Below are positions 33,385 through 42,781 of a stretch of DNA of 64,000 nucleotides, in pieces; the first letter of the stretch is position 1, and every line of letters starts with the position of its first letter. This stretch comes from CBDCKN01 sp965219035 (lineage in GTDB: Bacteria; Gemmatimonadota; Gemmatimonadetes; Longimicrobiales; Gaopeijiaceae): NCBI GenBank assembly GCA_965219035.1, contig CBDCMR010000001.1, forward strand, positions 124,001 through 188,000, in the 5' to 3' direction. Position numbers and translations under genes: made by a program. Below the pieces are notes generated by a model. That model searched no databases. It was not told the DNA's origin and worked only from the letters and a program-made list of their open reading frames with translations.

Positions 33385-34431
33385 TCAGGGTAAGGAGTTC
33401 GGTGTGGCGGTCGGGCCCTGCATCACCAGGGTACGGATCGGGAAGGGGATCTCGATGTCCTCGTCGGCGAACCGCCGGTGCAGGCGCTTGATGAACTCAT
33501 GTCGCAAGCGGCCCCGGCTCATGAAGTCCTTCACCATCATGCGCACCTCGAAGTCGATGCTGGATGCGCCGAACGTGTGGAAGATGACGATCGGCTTGTC
33601 CGAGAGACCGCCCTCCATGTCCGTAAGCACGCCCGTCGCCACCTCCATGGTGACGGCCTCGACGTGCTCCAGGTCGCTGTCGTACGACACCCCTACCTCG
33701 GTGCTCACCCAAAGTGCCTGGCGGGGCTTACTGTAGTTCTTCACGATCGAGTTCGCGAGAGTCGAGTTGGGCACCACCACGAGGTTGCCGTCCGGGAACG
33801 TGTGGACCGTGGTGTTCCGCCCCTTGACGTCGGTGATGTATCCCTCTTCTCCACTGGCCAGCCGCACGTAGTCGTGCGGCCGCACCTGCCCCGACAGAAT
33901 GATCTGCACGCCGGCGAACAGGTTGCCGAGCGTGTCCTGGAGTGCAAGCGCGACGGCAAGGCCGCCTAAGCCAAACGCGGTGACCAGCGGCGTGATGTCG
34001 ACGTCGAGGTTCTGCAGGATGATGAAGACGCCGAGTACGCCGACCGACAGCCGCGCGAGGTTCACAATCAGTGTCGGAGAGCGGAACGACGACCGGGCGG
34101 AAACCTGTTCGACGGCCCCTCCCACCGCCCTCATGCTGCTCACGACCACCGAGCCGATCAGTGCGACGGTCAGGATGGTGTTGACCAACGAGACGACCAA
34201 ATCGTCCGGCTCGCCTACTCTCAGCGCGAGGTAGACGCCTCCGGCCGTCAGCCAAACGGTGGGGATGCCGCGAAGCGCGTCGGCGAGCAGATCGTCCCAC
34301 TTGAACTCCGTCTTCGTCGCAAACTTGCGAAGGCGGCTCAACACGACCCTATCGCTCAGCAGGCCCAGGAGCAGTCCGCCGACCAGGAACGTCGCGCGCT
34401 GCACGATATCGCTCTCGAAGAACGTTAGCAC
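33385..34431 (-). CDS. MscS-type mechanosensitive channel
   Basis: A 348-residue protein with about five hydrophobic helices in the first ~200 residues and the MscS core. The pore helix is FGLGGLAVALALQDTLGNLFAG, given here by its core GGLAVALALQDTLGN, followed by the beta domain (DYVRLASGEEGYITDV) and the C-terminal vestibule. It releases solutes on hypo-osmotic shock. The GTG at 34431 is chosen because hydrophobic sequence begins soon after. The longer open frame upstream passes through a tandem repeat and has no ribosome site. Confidence 0.87.
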   Translation of the reverse strand: MLTFFESDIVQRATFLVGGLLLGLLSDRVVLSRLRKFATKTEFKWDDLLADALRGIPTVWLTAGGVYLALRVGEPDDLVVSLVNTILTVALIGSVVVSSMRAVGGAVEQVSARSSFRSPTLIVNLARLSVGVLGVFIILQNLDVDITPLVTAFGLGGLAVALALQDTLGNLFAGVQIILSGQVRPHDYVRLASGEEGYITDVKGRNTTVHTFPDGNLVVVPNSTLANSIVKNYSKPRQALWVSTEVGVSYDSDLEHVEAVTMEVATGVLTDMEGGLSDKPIVIFHTFGASSIDFEVRMMVKDFMSRGRLRHEFIKRLHRRFADEDIEIPFPIRTLVMQGPTATPNSLP

Positions 34432-34803
34432 TCGTCGTCGTCCTTTCTCCAGTACCGCACGGAGCAACCAGTGTGTTGAGGCGCGCGAGCAGGTTCCGGT
34501 TGCCACGAGCAGGTTCCGGTTGCCAACAGATAGCTTCGTCCAGTGCTGCCCTCGCCACAAGCGCCTGGGCAACCCCGTCGCCGAAGATCGACCGGACTTC
34601 CGGCCCTCGAATGAACGTATCGCCTCTTGAGGAGCCGGGGGTTGCAATCAGCACGCGACTGGCGGCCACGCGGTGTCGCCCTTTGTCGCTCGCCCATCCG
34701 AGAAGCTTGGGAGTCTCGCTCGGCTCGGCGCAAAATCCAGGACACCTTTGCCTCACCGCTGGCCGTTGGATATCGTGACAACCACCATCCCGGAGACCCA
34801 GTC
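34432..34803. other. Intergenic region with no assigned gene
   Basis: The stretch between mscS and the divergent flavoprotein contains a perfect 20-bp tandem duplication (listed separately) and an open minus-strand frame reading ATPGSSRGDTFIRGPEVR, which matches no family I know. It presumably holds the promoters of both divergent genes, but I cannot pick them out. Confidence 0.4.
34486..34525. repeat. Perfect 20-bp tandem duplication
   Basis: CGAGCAGGTTCCGGTTGCCA is present twice head to tail (34486-34505 and 34506-34525) with no mismatch. It lies 55-94 bp upstream of the mscS start. The identity suggests a recent slippage event. Confidence 0.9.
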
Positions 34804-36189
34804 ATGCATCATTTCCAACACCTGATACTCGGCACCGGCCAGGCAACGGGCACCCTACTGGGCGATCTCCTGCCCACCGGAGACTCCATCGCCGTCATCG
34901 AAGGAGATCGAATAGGCGGCACCTGCCTGAACACGGGTTGCACCCCCACGAAAGCACTCGTGGCCACCGCCCGGGTGGCTCATATGATGAAGCGGGCACC
35001 GGAGTACGGCATCCATCCGAGCGGTGTCGTGATAGACTTTGAAGCCGTTCGGGCGCGCATGAACGCCGTTCGCGACACCACCGGGATAGTTTCGTGGATC
35101 TCCTCGGCAGAGAGCATGACCCTATTCGAGGACTGGGGCCGATTCGAGGGTCCGCGGCAGATTCGCGTGGGGGACGAGATGATCACGGCCGATCGGATCT
35201 ATATCAACGGCGGAGCACGCCCGCGCGTCCCCGACATACCAGGGCTGGACACCGTTCCATGGCTGGATCACGGCCGACTCCTCGAGCTGACCGAGGTGCC
35301 GGAGCACCTGATCATTCTGGGAGGGAGCTACATCGGGCTCGAATTCAGTCAGATCTTCCGAAGATTCGGCGCGCGGGTCACCATAATCGAGGCGGGATCT
35401 CAACTCGTATTTCGAGAGGACGCCGACGTTGCGGAGTCCATCAAGGACATTCTGGAACTGGAGGGCATCAACGTCTGTCTGGATTCGAACGCGACGAGAG
35501 TCGCCCCCGATGGCGCGGGCGTTGCGGTCACGATCGTACAGGATGGCGACGAGCGCCAGCTGACCGGCTCTCACTTTCTCGTCGCGGTTGGGCGGGTCCC
35601 GAACTCGGACCTGCTCAACGCTGAAGCGGCCGGTATCCGGCTCGACGAACGGGGGTACATCGAGGTCGACGATTTTTGCGAGACCAGTGCGGAGGGTGTC
35701 TTCGCCCTGGGCGATATCAACGGACACGGTGCCTTCACCCATACATCGGTCAACGACGCCGAGATCGTCCTCGACCAGATGCGCGGTGGCACCAGGAGAT
35801 TGTCGGACCGGATCCCCGTATACGCGCTTTTCATCGACCCCGCACTCGGTCGTGTCGGAATGACCGAAAGGGAGGCCATCGCGAAGGGGCACAAGGTAAT
35901 GAAAGCCACGCGGCCGATGTCTCGAATCAGCCGGGCCAAGGAGATGGGAGAGACGCTCGGGTTCGCCAAGCTCCTCGTCGACGGCGATACGGATCAGATT
36001 CTGGGTGCCGCGATCCTGGGACCCGGCGGTGACGAGATCGTCAACATGTTCGCGGCTTACATGTACAGCGGTCTACCCTGCATGGACTATCGGAAATCAG
36101 TGCTCGTCCACCCGACCGTGTCCGAGCTCATGCCCTGGATACTGGACACGCTCGAGCCGGTTGAATCGTCCGCGTCAGACCAAGGCTGA
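34804..36189 (+). CDS. Class I pyridine nucleotide-disulfide oxidoreductase (MerA/Lpd-like)
   Basis: A 461-residue flavoprotein. It has an FAD-binding start, the redox disulfide GGTCLNTGC (Cys41 and Cys46), the NAD(P)H site ILGGSYIGLEF, the second FAD motif VFALGDING, and the C-terminal interface with VHPTVSEL, whose His-Pro is the catalytic base pair of the family. It lacks the C-terminal vicinal cysteines of true mercuric reductase and has no heavy-metal domain. It is probably a soluble NAD(P)H-dependent disulfide reductase. A DoxX gene follows 23 bp downstream. Confidence 0.87.
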   Translation: MHHFQHLILGTGQATGTLLGDLLPTGDSIAVIEGDRIGGTCLNTGCTPTKALVATARVAHMMKRAPEYGIHPSGVVIDFEAVRARMNAVRDTTGIVSWISSAESMTLFEDWGRFEGPRQIRVGDEMITADRIYINGGARPRVPDIPGLDTVPWLDHGRLLELTEVPEHLIILGGSYIGLEFSQIFRRFGARVTIIEAGSQLVFREDADVAESIKDILELEGINVCLDSNATRVAPDGAGVAVTIVQDGDERQLTGSHFLVAVGRVPNSDLLNAEAAGIRLDERGYIEVDDFCETSAEGVFALGDINGHGAFTHTSVNDAEIVLDQMRGGTRRLSDRIPVYALFIDPALGRVGMTEREAIAKGHKVMKATRPMSRISRAKEMGETLGFAKLLVDGDTDQILGAAILGPGGDEIVNMFAAYMYSGLPCMDYRKSVLVHPTVSELMPWILDTLEPVESSASDQG

Positions 36190-36212
36190 TTACCGCTACC
36201 CTACGCTAGTTC

Positions 36213-36659
36213 ATGATCATGACACTGAAGTCTATTCGCAGAACTCGAGACGACCGAGTCGCCCGGTGGATCCGAATCGGGTTGGGAATCCTATTCGTGA
36301 TGACCGGCGTCATGAAGCTCGTCGTCCCCACCTTGGGAGCGGCGTTCGCGGGACAACTGGCGGTGGCGAACGTCCCGCTCCAGGACCTGAATCGCTGGGT
36401 CTTGCCCATCGTCGAGATCGGCGTCGGCGGTGCCCTGCTGATCGGCTTCTACACGCGGATCGCCACCCTGCTTGTTTTCAACATCATGATCGTGGCGACC
36501 TACGTGCACTTGTTGGCAGACGATCCCTCTCTGTTCCCCCTCCAGCCCGAGGAACCGATCATTCCGGCCGTAGTGATGATCGTATCGGTCTATGTGCTTC
36601 TACGGGGAGGCGGTTCGGGAAGCTTGGACCTGAGGGCGTGGGGCGAAGGAGCGTCTTGA
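36213..36659 (+). CDS. DoxX family membrane protein
   Basis: A 148-residue protein with four hydrophobic helices and the DoxX pattern: RIGLGILFVMTGVMKL, then PIVEIGVGGALLIGFYTR. Members couple to quinone or thiol redox at the membrane. It follows the disulfide reductase closely and precedes the methyltransferase, suggesting one transcript. Confidence 0.8.
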   Translation: MIMTLKSIRRTRDDRVARWIRIGLGILFVMTGVMKLVVPTLGAAFAGQLAVANVPLQDLNRWVLPIVEIGVGGALLIGFYTRIATLLVFNIMIVATYVHLLADDPSLFPLQPEEPIIPAVVMIVSVYVLLRGGGSGSLDLRAWGEGAS

Positions 36660-36694
36660 GATCGATATGACTGCCCAAGAGCGGGGAGCGAGAT

Positions 36695-37165
36695 GTGACA
36701 AATAGAGAAGAAGACAGACCCGAAGTCGTAGCTCTTCCACCACTCATTTATCTGGCATTTCTGCTTATGGGGCTTGCGATGGATTACTTTCGTCCGGTCA
36801 CGGTTTTGCCGGCCAGTGTTCAGTACATCGCTGGATTCGCCATCATCGCACTGAGCGGTGTGATCGTCGTTTCAGCGGTTCTTCAGTTTCGAAGAGCCAG
36901 CACCAGTTTTAGCGACTTCGCGCCCGCCACTCACCTTGTGACGAGAGGTCCGTACCGGTTGTCGCGCAATCCCGGCTACGTAGCGTTGAGCTTGCTCTAT
37001 GTCGGGATAGGAGTGGCGGCGGACAACTTGTGGATCGTCGCCGGTCTTGTTCCGATCCTGATCGTCATACATTACGGAGTGATATTCCGCGAGGAGCAGT
37101 ACTTAGAGAGAACGTTCGGCGAAGAGTATCTGCAGTATAAGGCCTCGGTGCGCCGTTGGGTGTAG
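36695..37165 (+). CDS. Isoprenylcysteine carboxyl methyltransferase-like membrane protein
   Basis: A 156-residue protein with four hydrophobic segments and the ICMT/PEMT signature: LVTRGPYRLSRNPGYVAL, then FREEQYLERTFGEEYLQYK. These bacterial proteins methylate lipophilic substrates with SAM; the real substrate is unknown. The start is GTG at 36695, behind GGGGAG. It lies 35 bp after the DoxX gene. Confidence 0.82.
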   Translation: MTNREEDRPEVVALPPLIYLAFLLMGLAMDYFRPVTVLPASVQYIAGFAIIALSGVIVVSAVLQFRRASTSFSDFAPATHLVTRGPYRLSRNPGYVALSLLYVGIGVAADNLWIVAGLVPILIVIHYGVIFREEQYLERTFGEEYLQYKASVRRWV

Positions 37166-37365
37166 GTCGCTGACGCGTAGACTGCCCCGGTTCCCCTCGG
37201 TGCAGCCACGGACAGGGGCGCTCATCGACCTGGACCTCGTGTTGAAGGATCCATCACCCTGAGAACGCGTGAGCTCGGGAGTAGTACCAAGTGGCACCTC
37301 CCGCCCTGTCACAAACTCCCGACCCGAGGCGTTACCTAAGACAGACTCCTCTAACCAGCTTCCCC

Positions 37366-37625
37366 ATGCGTAGACTGACGCTGTCGCCCGTGGTCATCCG
37401 ACATTTCGTGTATTCCGTCGTGAGCCTGGTAGCCGCCTGCGACTCGCCCACCGCCCCATCAGGTCCCGAGACCGAAGTCGTAGACGAATTCCGTGCTGAC
37501 GGCATCCTGATGACCGCCGCGGTCAGCTCCCTGGCCGGGAATGCGATCGAGGTGACACTGACCGCGATGAACGAAACAGACTTCGAGGCCCAGACCGCCA
37601 TCTTGGGCGGCAACTGCATGTTTCG
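37366..37625 (+). pseudogene. 5' fragment of a lipoprotein with BsuPI-like domain
   Basis: From the ATG at 37366 the frame reads MRRLTLSPVVIRHFVYSVVS and a lipobox AAC, then an immunoglobulin-like start (GNAIEVTLTAMNETDFEAQT) similar to bacterial BsuPI-type inhibitor domains. After GGNCMFRP, near 37620, homology stops and the DNA becomes sulfatase sequence in another frame. Only the N-terminal ~85 residues are kept. The ~200 bp before it hold nothing I recognise. Confidence 0.55.
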
Positions 37626-37628
37626 GCC

Positions 37629-38318
37629 ATGCCACAGGCCGTCCAGGGTTACCTGGCCTCGATCACCTATGCCGATGCTATGGTGGGCCGGCTCCTAGAT
37701 GCCTTGGATGAGAGCCCCTATGCGGACAACACCATCGTCGTCCTGTGGTCCGATCATGGGTGGCAGCTTGGCGAGAAGGAGCATTGGCGGAAGTTCGCCC
37801 TCTGGGAGAACCTCTCCCGGGTTGTCTTGATGTTTCGCATCCCGGAGGGCCTCGCCCGGCTTCCCAGCGGCACGGCGGCCGGCTCGACCTCCCGCCGCAC
37901 GGTCTCCCTCCTGGATCTCTTTCCCACCCTGGTTGAGCTGACGGGCCTACCGGAGAAGCCGGGGCTGGACGGGCGCAGCCTTGTGCCTCTCCTCACCGAC
38001 CCTGATGCGGAGTGGGACCGTCCGGTAGTGACCACCTACCAGTTCTCCGAATACTCCGTTCGGGACGAGCGCTGGCGCTATATTCGGTACATCGATGGCA
38101 GTGAGGAACTCTACGATCATGAAACAGACCCCGAGGAGTGGAGGAACCTCGCCGATGACCCGGCTTTTCAGCGTGTGAAGGAGCGATTGGCCGGTGCGCT
38201 CCCTGCGAACCCTGCGCCCTTTGTGAACACCTCCCATCCGCTCGAGCCTCACCACATTCCTCCACTTCGGAGTCTCGAGGACTATCTGGAGAGGCGGGCC
38301 TCCGGTGCACGGCGCTAG
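37629..38318 (+). pseudogene. C-terminal half of a sulfatase
   Basis: A 229-codon frame matching the C-terminal part of iduronate-2-sulfatase-type sulfatases: YLASITYADAMVGRLLDAL, VVLWSDHGWQLGEKEHWRK, then LLDLFPTLVELTGLP and the closing LYDHETDPEEWRNLADD. The metal-binding DHGW and HWRK residues are present. The N-terminal ~250 residues, with the formylglycine site CxPSR, are missing. The fragment is joined directly to the 5' piece of an unrelated lipoprotein gene, so a deletion has fused the two. An ATG at 37629 is fortuitous. Confidence 0.82.
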
Positions 38319-38356
38319 CGTCGTGCACCAGAAATTCCGGCAACACTACACTCACC

Positions 38357-40705
38357 ATGCGGCTTCAGATGCGATGCTGCTCTGCACTGTCGTTCACCCT
38401 ACTGTGCGGGCTCGCCGCATGTGGTGGGGATGCGGGGACGGGGAGTAGCGCCGCCACTGCAGATGCGACCTATGTGGGCCGGGAGCGGTGCGCCCGCTGC
38501 CATCAGCCTCAAATGGAGCTCTGGGAGGGGTCACACCACGACTTGGCGATGCAGGTGGCGGAGGCTGGGACGGTGTTGGGAGACTTCGACGGTCCGGCCC
38601 GCACTCTTTCCGGCGTGAGCTCGACCTTCTTCCGGAGGGAGGAGGAATACTGGGTGCGGACCGAAGGTCCGAATGGCGTCCCTGGGGAGTATCGGGTCGC
38701 CTATACCTTCGGGGTGTCTCCCCTTCAGCAATACCTGGTTGAATACGGGTCGGGCCGCTATCAGGCACTGACCATCGCGTGGGATTCCCGCCTGCGGGAA
38801 GAGGGAGGCCAGCGCTGGTTCGATCTCCATACCGGGGCGCCGGTCCCTCCCGGCGACCCCCTTCACTGGACCGGTTCGGACAAGACCTGGAACTTCATGT
38901 GCGCCGAGTGTCATTCGACCGGCGTGCGCAAGGGTTACTCTCTCGAGGAGGACCGCTACGGGACGACCTGGGCAGAGATCGACGTCTCCTGTGAGGCGTG
39001 CCACGGACCGGCATCCGAGCACCTCCGTTGGGCGGAGGCGACGCGGCGGAGAGAGCGGACAGCGGAGGACCGGGCGTTCGCCCTCCGGCTCGGAGCGGCT
39101 GGAGAGAAACGCTGGGTTATGGATATGGAGACGGGTACGGTGCGCCCCCAGCCGACGCCGGTCGATCGTGCGCAGCTCCGTAGCTGCGAGTATTGCCACA
39201 GTCGCAGAACTCCCCTGGCCGAGCGCTTTGCCTACGACGGCGGCTCGCTCCTCGACACGCATCAGCCGGCGTTGCTCGAGGAGGGCCTGTACTTCACAGA
39301 CGGACAGATCGATGGGGAGGTTTACGTCTGGGGCTCGTTCGTGCAGAGCGCTATGTACCGCGCCGGAGTCGGGTGCGATGACTGCCACGAGCCGCACTCG
39401 CTCGAGCTCACGGCGTCAGGTAACGCACTCTGTACCCGTTGCCACCAAGGTGCACGGTTCGACACGCCGGACCACCACTTCCACGAGCCGGGCTCGGCTG
39501 GCCAGGCACCGGCCAACCGGGAATCGGCCGGAGCGGAGTGTGTCTCATGTCACATGCCGGCTCGCACCTACATGGTCGTCGACCCCCGCAGGGATCACGG
39601 CTTTCGGGTGCCCCGCCCGGATCTGTCGGCGGAGCTAGGGGTCCCGAACCCGTGCACCGGATGCCACCAGGCGATGAGCCCAACGGCGGCGGCGGAGATC
39701 CTCGCCGCCCGTTTCGGCCGGCCGAACACCACGCACTTCGGTCGGGTGATTGCGGCCGCACGAAGCGATCCTGTTGCCGCCCAGGACGCACTCGCCTCTC
39801 TCGCTGCAGATCCCAGCGCGCCGGGGATCGCGCGCGCCACGGCGCTCTCTCTGCTTCCACCGTCAGCAAACCCCTCTGTCCTGGCTGCGTTGCGTCGCCA
39901 GCTATCCCACGCGGATCCACTCGTCCGACTCGGCGCACTGCAGGGCTTGGAGGGCTTCGGTCCGGCCGTCAAGGCGGAACTCGCGGTCCCGCTGTTGGAC
40001 GATCCGATTTTGGCGGTAAGGCTCCAGGCCGCGCGCGATCTCGCGCCGGTCCCCACTCAGATCATTCCGTCCGGCAGTCGGATGGCCGTGGAGCGTGGCT
40101 TTGAGGAATACCGCGCGGCCCAGGCCGTAAACAGAGACAGGGCGGAAGCACACGCAAATCTCGGCTGGCTAGCCGCGCAGCGGGGAGATGCGGTCACAGC
40201 GGAGAGGGAGTACCGGACCGCTCTCCGGCTCCAGCCGTCCTTCACCCCCGCCTACGTAAACCTCTCCGACCTCTACCGCGTCACGGGGCGGGACCCAGAG
40301 GGCGAGCAACTGCTGAGAGAGGGTGTGGCTCTGGCTCCCGAGGCGGCTGATCTCAGGCACGCGCTCGGCCTCCTGATGGTCCGTATGGATCGCATCCCCG
40401 AGGGGCTGGCATGGTTGGAGCAGGCGGCCAACTTAGGCGGAGACCGGCCCCGCTACGCCTACGTTTATGCAGTGGCGCTCCACACCACCGGCGATACCGG
40501 CGGCGCCCTGGCCGTACTCGAACAGACTGTCGAACGCCATCCGAGTTACCGGGACGCGCGCTTCGCTCTGGCAACCATCAGCCGGGACGCAGGTCTTTTG
40601 GAGCGGGCGCTCGGCTACGCGAGAGACCTCCTGGAGCTCAGACCGGGTGACCAGGAGGCCCGATGGCTCATCGCGGAGCTGGAGGGTGAAGCACGCCGAC
40701 GCTAG
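38357..40705 (+). CDS. Octahaem cytochrome c with HEAT-like and TPR repeats, lipoprotein
   Basis: A 782-residue exported protein. The leader ends LAACGG, a lipobox. Eight CxxCH haem sites are visible in order: CARCH, CAECH, CEACH, CEYCH, CDDCH, CTRCH, CVSCH and CTGCH, all in the first ~440 residues. This resembles cytochrome c554/NrfA-like multihaem proteins. Residues ~450-560 form HEAT-like repeats and ~575-780 form TPR repeats (AHANLGWLAAQRGD, PAYVNLSDLYRVTG). Such haem-TPR proteins sit in the periplasm; electron partners and substrate are unknown. It starts 38 bp after the sulfatase remnant. Confidence 0.88.
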   Translation: MRLQMRCCSALSFTLLCGLAACGGDAGTGSSAATADATYVGRERCARCHQPQMELWEGSHHDLAMQVAEAGTVLGDFDGPARTLSGVSSTFFRREEEYWVRTEGPNGVPGEYRVAYTFGVSPLQQYLVEYGSGRYQALTIAWDSRLREEGGQRWFDLHTGAPVPPGDPLHWTGSDKTWNFMCAECHSTGVRKGYSLEEDRYGTTWAEIDVSCEACHGPASEHLRWAEATRRRERTAEDRAFALRLGAAGEKRWVMDMETGTVRPQPTPVDRAQLRSCEYCHSRRTPLAERFAYDGGSLLDTHQPALLEEGLYFTDGQIDGEVYVWGSFVQSAMYRAGVGCDDCHEPHSLELTASGNALCTRCHQGARFDTPDHHFHEPGSAGQAPANRESAGAECVSCHMPARTYMVVDPRRDHGFRVPRPDLSAELGVPNPCTGCHQAMSPTAAAEILAARFGRPNTTHFGRVIAAARSDPVAAQDALASLAADPSAPGIARATALSLLPPSANPSVLAALRRQLSHADPLVRLGALQGLEGFGPAVKAELAVPLLDDPILAVRLQAARDLAPVPTQIIPSGSRMAVERGFEEYRAAQAVNRDRAEAHANLGWLAAQRGDAVTAEREYRTALRLQPSFTPAYVNLSDLYRVTGRDPEGEQLLREGVALAPEAADLRHALGLLMVRMDRIPEGLAWLEQAANLGGDRPRYAYVYAVALHTTGDTGGALAVLEQTVERHPSYRDARFALATISRDAGLLERALGYARDLLELRPGDQEARWLIAELEGEARRR

Positions 40706-41322
40706 TTGCTGGCGCGCAGGTCCGCCTCGAAGTCTGGTGGTGTTCCGGGCGAACTGACGGATCCTCCCTCCAACCAGCCACAGTCTGTATTTACCGGGGA
40801 CCGGCCGGCAGATGCGTGAACAGATACCGTACCATAAGATTGTGCAGGTGTAGCGATGTGCCCTTACCCGCCCGGATACCATGGTTACGGTTGGGGTAGG
40901 TCATGTAATCAAACTGCTTGCCCAGTTCTATGAGGCGATCTACCAGACCCTCTATGATTTGGACATGGGTGTTGGTCTCTCCCGTGCCATGGATGATCAG
41001 GAGGTCGCCCTTGAGGCCTTCGGCAAAGTTGCTTGGGGCAGACTCACGGTATCCATCCGGATTCACCTCCGGGGTATTCATGTAGATCTCCTGGAAAGAT
41101 GCATTGTAGAGGTGCGGTTGCGGCTTGGCTGCTTTGGCGATCCCTACGTGATAGACATCTGGCTTCCGGAACATGGCATTGAGGGTGTTCGAACCTCCAC
41201 CGCTCGAGCCCGAGATCCCGACCCGGGATAGGTCTACATAGGACAGGGTACGGCCAAGCTCCTGCAGAGCCGATGCTTGCTCCTCGGTAGAAAGCGGGCC
41301 AAGGCTACCGAACACTGCCCGC

Positions 41323-42781
41323 GATGGTGTCCCGCTGACAGTTGAAGGTGGTGGCTCCGGAGAGTCTCCTTGTTAGCCTGCCTTTCTCATTTGGGCAACC
41401 GGTTCATGGTCGTCGAGGTGGGCCCTGAGCATCCAGAGCTGGTCGTAGCCGATGATCCTCCGGTAGCTCTTCTCGGTCTCCACGAACGAGGCCGCAGCCC
41501 AGCGCAAGGCCATCGCTCCGTTCTTCCAGTTGGTCACCCTGCGGGTCTTCTGTCTTACGCCCGAGTGGGTGCTGTCGATCAGGTTGGTCGAGCCCAGGCA
41601 CTTCCTCAGCCGCGGCGGGAGGCCGAGCCGGTTGATCGTGAACATCTCGCTGAGGCCTTCGCGTAGGCTGGCCGAGGCCGAGGGGTGGTCGCGCTCGAGC
41701 CATCGGGCGAGCTGCTCGAGCTTCTGCTCGCCCTGCTTCGCGTCCAGCTTCATCGCCGCCCGGAACGCCGCCTTCACCTGAGGATGCTGATCCTTCGGCA
41801 GATGACCCAGCACGTTGCGGAGCTTGTGGTTGCGGCAGCGCTGGATGGGGTGACGTTGGCCGAACACCTTCTCGATCGCCTTCCTGAGCGCTTTCGAGCC
41901 ATCGATCACGAACAGCCGCCGCCTGCCCGGGTCCAGGCCGCGCTCGACCAGATCCTCTAGGAGCGCGCTGCTCACCTCGGCGTTCTCACTCGCTCCTTCC
42001 CTCACGCCCAGCACGTGCTTCTTTCCGTCTGAGTCCACGCCTACCGCAGCAAGCACGTGGTGCGAGCCCATCCGGATCCCGTCCAGGTAGATCACCAGGA
42101 GGTCCCACGCATCCAGCCGGCGCTCCATCAGCTCCTTCAGCACGCGCTCCGAGGCCTCGACCGTCTCACGGCTCACCGCCGACTTGCTCACCCCGACCGT
42201 GTCGGCCATCTCACCGATCACACGGCCGTACTTCCGCGTGCTCACCCCCGCCATCAGGACCTCGAGCATCCGATCCGCCACGGCGCCCGGTCTCCGCATC
42301 GCTGCGTACGCCGGCACCTCGACCTCGCCACCCTCCCCGGCGCCCCGGCGCCTGAGCCGTGGCCGCTCCACACGCACCTTCCGGTCCGACAGGTAAACCA
42401 CACCACCCTGCCGGCCATACCACACCGTGTCGTCTTCCGCTCGTGACCGACCTGCCTGCTTCACGCCTGCCACACCCTCGGCGCTCATCTCCAGCACCGC
42501 TTCGATCGTCGCTCGTCCCATCACCTGGATGACTTCGTCGATCACGACCTCCGTCTGCTCCACGAGCTCAAGCATCGGAAGCAGAAACTGCCCCTCCCGC
42601 TTCAGGAACTCCCTGATCGCGCGCTTGTCCGCCCGATCCCTTACCTCGTACGTTCTCTTCATCGTGGTGGCTCCGTGTTGGGGTTTTTGCCTACCCGAGC
42701 CTATCGGCCCGGGACCCCCGGAACCACCACTTTTCTTTCTCCCCTATCAGGAACCTTCAACTACGGTTGGGACAGCTTCTG
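41323..42781. mobile_element. IS256-family insertion sequence
   Basis: A 1.46-kb element with one transposase gene. Its ends carry imperfect 24-bp inverted repeats (41326-41349 and 42753-42776) sharing TGTCCC and AGTTGAAGGT. The host S9 gene resumes on both sides, and GCCCGC (41317-41322 and 42782-42787) is found at both junctions, which fits a short target duplication. Outer ends are placed within a few bases. Confidence 0.85.
41373..42662 (-). CDS. IS256-family (mutator-type) transposase
   Basis: A 429-residue DDE transposase. Visible acidic catalytic regions are LVIYLDGIRMG and LFVIDGSKALRKAI, with the family-typical QRCRNHKLRNVLGHLP between them and the final Glu. The frame is intact and starts at 42662, so it may still be active. 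It lies wholly within the element that breaks the S9 peptidase gene and is read in the same direction. Confidence 0.93.
   Translation of the reverse strand: MKRTYEVRDRADKRAIREFLKREGQFLLPMLELVEQTEVVIDEVIQVMGRATIEAVLEMSAEGVAGVKQAGRSRAEDDTVWYGRQGGVVYLSDRKVRVERPRLRRRGAGEGGEVEVPAYAAMRRPGAVADRMLEVLMAGVSTRKYGRVIGEMADTVGVSKSAVSRETVEASERVLKELMERRLDAWDLLVIYLDGIRMGSHHVLAAVGVDSDGKKHVLGVREGASENAEVSSALLEDLVERGLDPGRRRLFVIDGSKALRKAIEKVFGQRHPIQRCRNHKLRNVLGHLPKDQHPQVKAAFRAAMKLDAKQGEQKLEQLARWLERDHPSASASLREGLSEMFTINRLGLPPRLRKCLGSTNLIDSTHSGVRQKTRRVTNWKNGAMALRWAAASFVETEKSYRRIIGYDQLWMLRAHLDDHEPVAQMRKAG

Noticed and set aside
34349..34756. Minus-strand open frame over the mscS upstream region
   Set aside because: No known family, no ribosome site, and it overlaps the start of mscS in another frame.
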